A stretch of 18,146 nt of DNA from Pseudoflavonifractor sp035562355 (GTDB lineage Bacteria > Bacillota > Clostridia > Oscillospirales > Oscillospiraceae): assembly GCA_035562355.1 (NCBI GenBank), contig DATMXU010000262.1, forward strand, positions 1-18,146. The letters run 5' to 3'. Below the pieces are notes generated by a model, which saw nothing but the letters and a program-made list of their open reading frames with translations, was not told the DNA's origin and searched no databases. Positions 14,708 to 18,146 of this stretch are shown here, piece after piece. Each line of letters starts with the position of its first letter. The first letter of the stretch is position 1. Made by a program: the position numbers and the translations under genes.

Positions 14708-15190
14708 ATGCTCGGCATACAGCTCATCTGCGTGGGCAGGCTGAAGGAAAAATTCTATGCCGACGCGGCGGCTGAGTATGCAAAGCGCCTGGGCGGGTAC
14801 TGCAAATTCTCCCTCACCGAGCTTTCGGAGGAGCGTCTGCCCGAACACCCCTCCGCAGCCCAGATCGAGGCCGCCCTCGCCAAGGAGGGGGCGGCGGTCC
14901 TGTCAAAGCTCCCCAAGGGGGCAGCGGTGACGGCCCTGTGCGTGGAAGGGAAGGAGCTGTCCAGCGAGAGCCTGTCCGAAAAGCTCTCGGCCTGGGCAGG
15001 GCAGGGGAGGAGCCAGCTCGTCTTTCTCGTGGGCTCCTCCTGCGGGCTGCACCCGAATGTGAAGGCCGCGGCGGATTTTCAGCTCTCAATGTCTCAAATG
15101 ACCTTTCCTCACCACCTCGCCCGTGTTATGCTATTAGAGCAGATATACCGGGCGTTCAAGATTACCGAGGGTTCTACCTATCATAAGTGA
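14708..15190 (+). CDS. rlmH: 23S rRNA (pseudouridine(1915)-N3)-methyltransferase RlmH
   Basis: SPOUT-class methyltransferase that modifies pseudouridine 1915 in helix 69 of 23S rRNA using S-adenosylmethionine; works as a dimer on assembled ribosomes. At 160 residues it has the normal length. The trefoil-knot SAM site is visible as LVFLVGSSCGL, with MSQMTFPHHLARVMLLEQIYRAF and the terminal ITEGSTYHK, all characteristic. The family usually shows GG or GA where this has SS (VGSSCG), a small variation. AAAGGAGG lies 7 nt before the ATG. The gene sits 14 bp after yycJ, a pairing common in Firmicutes. Confidence 0.95.
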   Translation: MLGIQLICVGRLKEKFYADAAAEYAKRLGGYCKFSLTELSEERLPEHPSAAQIEAALAKEGAAVLSKLPKGAAVTALCVEGKELSSESLSEKLSAWAGQGRSQLVFLVGSSCGLHPNVKAAADFQLSMSQMTFPHHLARVMLLEQIYRAFKITEGSTYHK

Positions 15191-15213
15191 CGGTCTTGGA
15201 GAGGAGCGTTGAC

Positions 15214-15510
15214 ATGGACGAAGAGGTTAGCTGGCCCATGCTGCCCGATGGGGAGCCGGAGGCTCCCGCTCTGCTCGAGAGCGACGCGGATTTCGCGAGT
15301 TTCTCCGGTATCACGATCTCCCTGCTGGAATCCTGCGGTATTCCGGTACTGACGGACCTGAGCGCCACCGGCCTCTCAAACCGGGTCTACGGCGGCTTTT
15401 CTCTGGACGGCGTGTCCCTCTGGGTACCGGAGAGCCGGCTGGAGGAGGCAAAAGCGATTTTACTTGCCCCGCCCGTGGGCGGAGAGAACGACGAGGAGGA
15501 ATCGATATGA
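15214..15510 (+). CDS. Small DUF2007-like protein
   Basis: A 98-residue cytoplasmic protein with no signal peptide or TM segment. The central part (about residues 24-85: ISLLESCGIPVLTD ... LWVPESRLEEAKAIL) has the pattern of the DUF2007 'putative signal transducing protein' fold: a helix, 'GIP', a strand, then VPE..LEEA..IL. The biochemical role of the family is unknown. I chose ATG 15214 because GGAGAGGAG (15198-15206) lies 7 nt upstream; a GTG at 15187 overlaps the rlmH stop and lacks a site. Its stop overlaps the phosphohexomutase start in ATGA, so the two are coupled. The N-terminus is acidic, and so is the C-terminus (ENDEEES). Confidence 0.7.
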   Translation: MDEEVSWPMLPDGEPEAPALLESDADFASFSGITISLLESCGIPVLTDLSATGLSNRVYGGFSLDGVSLWVPESRLEEAKAILLAPPVGGENDEEESI

Positions 15511-17234
15511 ATTACAATGAAATTTATAAAAAGTGGCTGGGCAGCGACGCCCTGAGCACGGAGGAGAAGGCCGAGCTGGCGGCCATCGCCGGGGATGAGA
15601 GGGAGATTGAGAGCCGGTTCTTTGCCCCCCTTGAATTTGGCACCGCGGGCCTGCGGGGGACCATGTGCGTGGGCCTGCACCAGATGAATATCCACGTGAT
15701 CCGCCACGCCACCCAGGCCTTTGCCGAGGTCATCCTGGCCGAGGGGGGAGACGCGGCAAAACGGGGCATCGCCCTTTGCTACGACTGCCGCAACCACTCC
15801 CAGGAGTTTGCCCGGGAGGCTGCCGCCGTCATGGCGGGCAACGGCATCCGTGTGCGCATTTTCGAGAGCCTGCGGCCCACGCCCGAGCTCTCTTTCGCCG
15901 TGCGGGAGTATGGCTGCATTGCCGGCGTCAACGTCACCGCCAGCCACAACCCTAAGGAGTATAACGGCTACAAGGTCTACTGGGAGGACGGCGCCCAGCT
16001 CCCCCCCCACCATGCCGACGCCATCGCCAAAAAAATGGACGAGCTCGACATCTTCGATTCCATCAAACGCATGGACTATGACGAGGCGGTGAGACAGGGC
16101 TTTGTCACTGTCATGGGGGAGGAGACCGACGAAAAATTCCTCGCCAACGTCATGGCCCAGGCCAACGACAGCGCCGCCGTGGCGCAGGTGGCGGACACCT
16201 TCAAGATGGTGTACACCCCCTTTCACGGCACGGGCTATAAGCTCATCCCCGAGGTACTCAGGCGTTTGGGGGTCAAGCATGTGCTGTGCGTAAGCGAACA
16301 GATGGTAGTGGACGGCAACTTCCCCACCGTAGCCTCCCCCAACCCGGAGAACCCGGAGAGTTTCGCCCTGGCGGTAGAGCTGGCGAAACGCGAGGGGGCC
16401 GATTTTATCCTGGGCTCCGACCCCGATGCCGACCGGGTGGGCATCATGGTCCGGGATAACAGGGGCGAGTACATCACCATCTCGGGCAACCAGACCGGCG
16501 TGCTGGCGCTTGATTACCTGATCGGGGCCCGCAAGCGCTCGGGCACCCTGCCGGAGAATGCGGTGGCCCTCAAGACCATTGTCACCACCGAGATGGCCCG
16601 GAAGGTGGCCGAGGAGAACGGCGTGAAGTGCTACGATACCTTCACCGGCTTTAAGTTCATGGCCGAGAAGAAGAACGCCCTGGAGAAGGCCGGGGAGGGC
16701 AAGGTCGTCTTCTCCTACGAGGAGAGCTACGGCTACATGATCGGCGACTACGTCCGGGATAAGGACGCCGTCACCGCCGCTCTGGTGATGACCGAGATGG
16801 CGGCTTGGTACGCCTCTAAGGGGATGACCCTCTACGACGCCCTCCAGAGCCTCTACGAGAAATACGGCTACTATGGCGAGAAGACCCTCAACCTGGTCAT
16901 GCCGGGGCTGGACGGCCTTGCCAAGATGAAAAAGCTGATGGACGATCTGCGGGCTGAGCCCCTCACCGGGATTGCCGGGGTGGCGGTCGTCGGACGGAAG
17001 GACTACGCCGACGGCACCGACACCGACGCGGTCACCGGCGAGGTGAGCGAGATGGAGCTGAAGGGCTCCAACGTGCTCAAGTATAAGCTCGCCGACGGCA
17101 CCGACCTGGTGGTGCGGCCTTCCGGCACCGAGCCCAAGGTGAAGGTCTACATCCTCACCAGCGGCGCGGACAGGGCCGAGTGCGACGAAAAGGTGGCAAG
17201 GTATGCCGCCTGGGCCGAGGGACTGAGAAAATAA
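15507..17234 (+). CDS. Alpha-phosphohexomutase (phosphoglucomutase/phosphomannomutase)
   Basis: Interconverts hexose 1- and 6-phosphates, most likely glucose phosphates, feeding cell-envelope polysaccharide and UDP-glucose synthesis. At 575 residues it fits the PgcA-type bacterial family. All four functional loops are present: catalytic S146 in TASHNP; the metal-binding D305/D307/D309 in GSDPDADR; the sugar-specificity loop in SYEESYGYM; and the phosphate-binding RPSGTEP at 537-543. GAGGAGG lies upstream at about 15493-15499, and the start overlaps the preceding gene by 4 bp. A long perfect stem-loop follows 23 bp after the stop, making this the last gene of the walJ-rlmH run. Glucose against mannose preference cannot be set from sequence alone. 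Confidence 0.93.
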   Translation: MNYNEIYKKWLGSDALSTEEKAELAAIAGDEREIESRFFAPLEFGTAGLRGTMCVGLHQMNIHVIRHATQAFAEVILAEGGDAAKRGIALCYDCRNHSQEFAREAAAVMAGNGIRVRIFESLRPTPELSFAVREYGCIAGVNVTASHNPKEYNGYKVYWEDGAQLPPHHADAIAKKMDELDIFDSIKRMDYDEAVRQGFVTVMGEETDEKFLANVMAQANDSAAVAQVADTFKMVYTPFHGTGYKLIPEVLRRLGVKHVLCVSEQMVVDGNFPTVASPNPENPESFALAVELAKREGADFILGSDPDADRVGIMVRDNRGEYITISGNQTGVLALDYLIGARKRSGTLPENAVALKTIVTTEMARKVAEENGVKCYDTFTGFKFMAEKKNALEKAGEGKVVFSYEESYGYMIGDYVRDKDAVTAALVMTEMAAWYASKGMTLYDALQSLYEKYGYYGEKTLNLVMPGLDGLAKMKKLMDDLRAEPLTGIAGVAVVGRKDYADGTDTDAVTGEVSEMELKGSNVLKYKLADGTDLVVRPSGTEPKVKVYILTSGADRAECDEKVARYAAWAEGLRK

Positions 17235-17257
17235 AAGTAATCGCCGAGACGAGATAA

Positions 17258-17291
17258 GACCGCGCCGGTTCCTGTTGGAACCGGCGCGGTC
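17258..17291 (+). terminator. Stem-loop after the phosphohexomutase gene, possible terminator
   Basis: GACCGCGCCGGTTCC (17258-17272), loop TGTT, GGAACCGGCGCGGTC (17277-17291): a perfect 15-bp GC-rich stem. The following sequence is AAGCTGTC, without a T tract, so efficiency as an intrinsic terminator is uncertain, but position and strength fit the end of the operon. Confidence 0.6.
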
Positions 17292-17339
17292 AAGCTGTCA
17301 GTAAACCCACCATCTGAAGGATTCGGAGGGAGGGATAGT

Positions 17340-17371
17340 GTGAAAGGGAACCGTCAGGGTTCCCTTTCGCG
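17340..17371 (+). repeat. 32-nt hairpin repeat, copy 2
   Basis: GAAAGGGAACC (17342-17352), loop GTCAG, GGTTCCCTTTC (17358-17368), within a 32-nt unit matching the complement of 13739-13770 at 29 of 32 positions, all differences pairing-neutral. It sits between the end of the plus-strand operon and the convergent SLH gene. Confidence 0.8.
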
Positions 17372-17382
17372 TGCAAGGAAAT

Positions 17383-17417
17383 CACGTTTCGTCACTTTTT
17401 TAAAGTGATGAAACGTG
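17383..17417. terminator. Long stem-loop with T-rich loop, convergent intergenic
   Basis: A 16-bp stem (17383-17398 with 17402-17417) closed by a TTT loop, with a single G-U pair on the plus-strand transcript. Left arm CACGTTTCGTCACTTT. The stem is AT-rich near the loop. It may work as a terminator or as a transcript barrier between convergent genes. Confidence 0.5.
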
Positions 17418-17420
17418 CCT

Positions 17421-17450
17421 CAGCCTGTCAAAAAACTTTTTGGCAGGCTG
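17421..17450 (-). terminator. Stem-loop just past the small SLH gene, likely terminator
   Basis: Arms CAGCCTG-T-CAAAAA (17421-17434) and TTTTTG-G-CAGGCTG (17437-17450) pair over 14 bp with one wobble position and almost no loop. It begins 5 bp after the stop of the minus-strand SLH gene. The T tract lies inside the stem rather than after it, so it is an unusual terminator. Confidence 0.5.
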
Positions 17451-17455
17451 GCCGT

Positions 17456-17962
17456 TTACGGGTGGGCAAAGCGCTGATAGATGCCCGTCATCTCAGCGGC
17501 GGTGATGGTCCCGTAGGGGGCGCGGAGGCCGCCCTCGTCCCAGTCGATGAGGCCCGACTCGTTGGCCCAGTAGAGGGAATCGTCGGCCCAGGGGGAGATG
17601 TCGGCATAGTCATTGCACATGGCGAGGTTTGAGATGGTGGCGGTCTCCCGCCCGATGTGGGCGGCGGCCCGGCGGAGAAAGACGGCGGCCTCCTCCCGGG
17701 TGATGGGGCGTTCCGGCTCAAAGCAGCCCTCCCCCACGCCCAGGATGAGGCCCAGGTCGTGGGCCCAGCAGACGGCGGTGGTGTAGGGCGCGTCGTGGTC
17801 AAGGTCGGAGAAGACGCGGGTGTCCTCATAGGGGACGCTGCCCCACAGCTCCCACAGGGCCTGGACAAAGGCGCCCCGGCTCACCGGCGCGTCGGGCTGG
17901 ACGGCCCGGACGGGAGTGATGAGCAGCAGGGCGGCGAGGAGAACGGCAAACGACTTTTTCAT
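17456..17962 (-). CDS. Small secreted SLH-domain protein
   Basis: A 168-residue exported protein made up of little besides SLH repeats. A signal peptide is at residues 1-20 (MKKSFAVLLAALLLITPVRA). SLH-like units follow at about 25-65 (PVSRGAFVQALWEL ... FSDL), 66-112 (AVCWAHDLGLILGVGEGCFEPERPITREEAAVFLRRAA) and 118-165 (YADISPWADDSLYWANESGLI ... GTITAAEMTGIYQRF). The second unit is the best match; the first and third are degenerate. With no extra domain it may be a wall-bound adaptor or cap. GGAGGG lies 6-7 nt before ATG 17962. It lies 62 bp downstream of the dehydrogenase gene on the same strand. No obvious partner adjoins it; the large SLH gene is about 9 kb away. Confidence 0.85.
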   Translation of the reverse strand: MKKSFAVLLAALLLITPVRAVQPDAPVSRGAFVQALWELWGSVPYEDTRVFSDLDHDAPYTTAVCWAHDLGLILGVGEGCFEPERPITREEAAVFLRRAAAHIGRETATISNLAMCNDYADISPWADDSLYWANESGLIDWDEGGLRAPYGTITAAEMTGIYQRFAHP

Positions 17963-18024
17963 GGCAATCCCTCCAAAAAAGAAATTACCATAAAAAGGAA
18001 AAATTAACGGTCGAAGAAGGGACC

Positions 18025-18146
18025 CTACTTCATGCGGTTGCGCAGAGGTTTACCCGCCACATAGGCGTGCAGGTTCTCCAGGGCGATGGCGGCGATGCGG
18101 GCGCGGGTGGCACTCAGGTGCTCACCCCCAGCGATGTGGGGGGTGA
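18025..18146 (-). CDS. D-2-hydroxyacid dehydrogenase, C-terminal end (partial)
   Basis: The minus strand carries 40 complete codons ending in TAG (complement of 18025-18027); the gene runs off the window edge. The peptide starts TPHIAGGEHLSATRARIAAI and continues ALENL, AGKPLRN. TPHIAGG followed by an amphipathic helix and a G-x-PLRN tail is the C-terminus of NAD-dependent D-2-hydroxyacid dehydrogenases, with the catalytic His in TPHIAG. Family members reduce 2-keto acids or oxidise 2-hydroxyacids; the specific substrate is not visible here. The gene is upstream of, and codirectional with, the small SLH gene. Confidence 0.8.
   Translation of the reverse strand, partial: TPHIAGGEHLSATRARIAAIALENLHAYVAGKPLRNRMK

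Noticed and set aside
17963..18024. A promoter for the small SLH gene in the 62-bp gap after the dehydrogenase
   Set aside because: Only a TATGGT-like -10 with a poor -35 could be found; it is too weak to list.

Overview
The window is GC-rich, densely coded DNA with a low-GC-Gram-positive type of gene content: a WalRK (YycFG)-type two-component locus, MurA, YycJ, RlmH, S-layer-homology (SLH) proteins and a MacAB/YknXYZ-type exporter. High GC together with this gene set suggests a Clostridia member of the Oscillospiraceae type (Flavonifractor/Intestinimonas-like). That placement is an inference, not a database match.

Left arm, plus strand (3-5715): a NUDIX ADP-ribose pyrophosphatase, then an OmpR-type response regulator and its histidine kinase, followed by two single-pass membrane proteins resembling YycH and YycI. 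This is the order walR-walK-yycH-yycI. Between regulator and kinase lies an odd 305-bp spacer. It contains a decayed second copy of the last ~89 bp of the regulator gene and a run of five to six consecutive hairpins. The arm ends at a strong 16-bp stem shared with the convergent gene.

Middle, minus strand (5765-11914): a tandem-module membrane-fusion adaptor, an ABC ATPase, a MacB/FtsX-type permease and a large secreted SLH protein, probably one operon. Its promoter region (11945-12020) has a plausible -35/-10, a palindrome over the -10, and an 11/12 match to the WalR box consensus abutting the -35. The two-component system at the left edge may therefore control this operon.

Right arm, plus strand (12415-17234): murA from its own promoter (with CATAAAAT half-sites) and a structured leader, then yycJ/walJ, rlmH, a small DUF2007-like protein and an alpha-phosphohexomutase. 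In many Firmicutes yycJ and rlmH sit next to walRK-yycHI. Here that cluster appears split by about 8 kb holding the exporter/SLH operon and murA.

Right edge, minus strand: a small secreted SLH protein (17456-17962) and the C-terminal 40 codons of a D-2-hydroxyacid dehydrogenase running off the window. The 17235-17455 spacer holds four stem-loops. One is a 32-nt element also present, inverted, after murA; the copies differ only by changes that keep base pairing.

Most genes belong to known families, and I found no clearly new multi-gene system. The points most worth a second look are the regulator-tail duplication with its hairpin array, the covarying hairpin repeat, and the predicted WalR control of the exporter/SLH operon. 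No rRNA, tRNA, CRISPR array, transposase or phage gene was seen.
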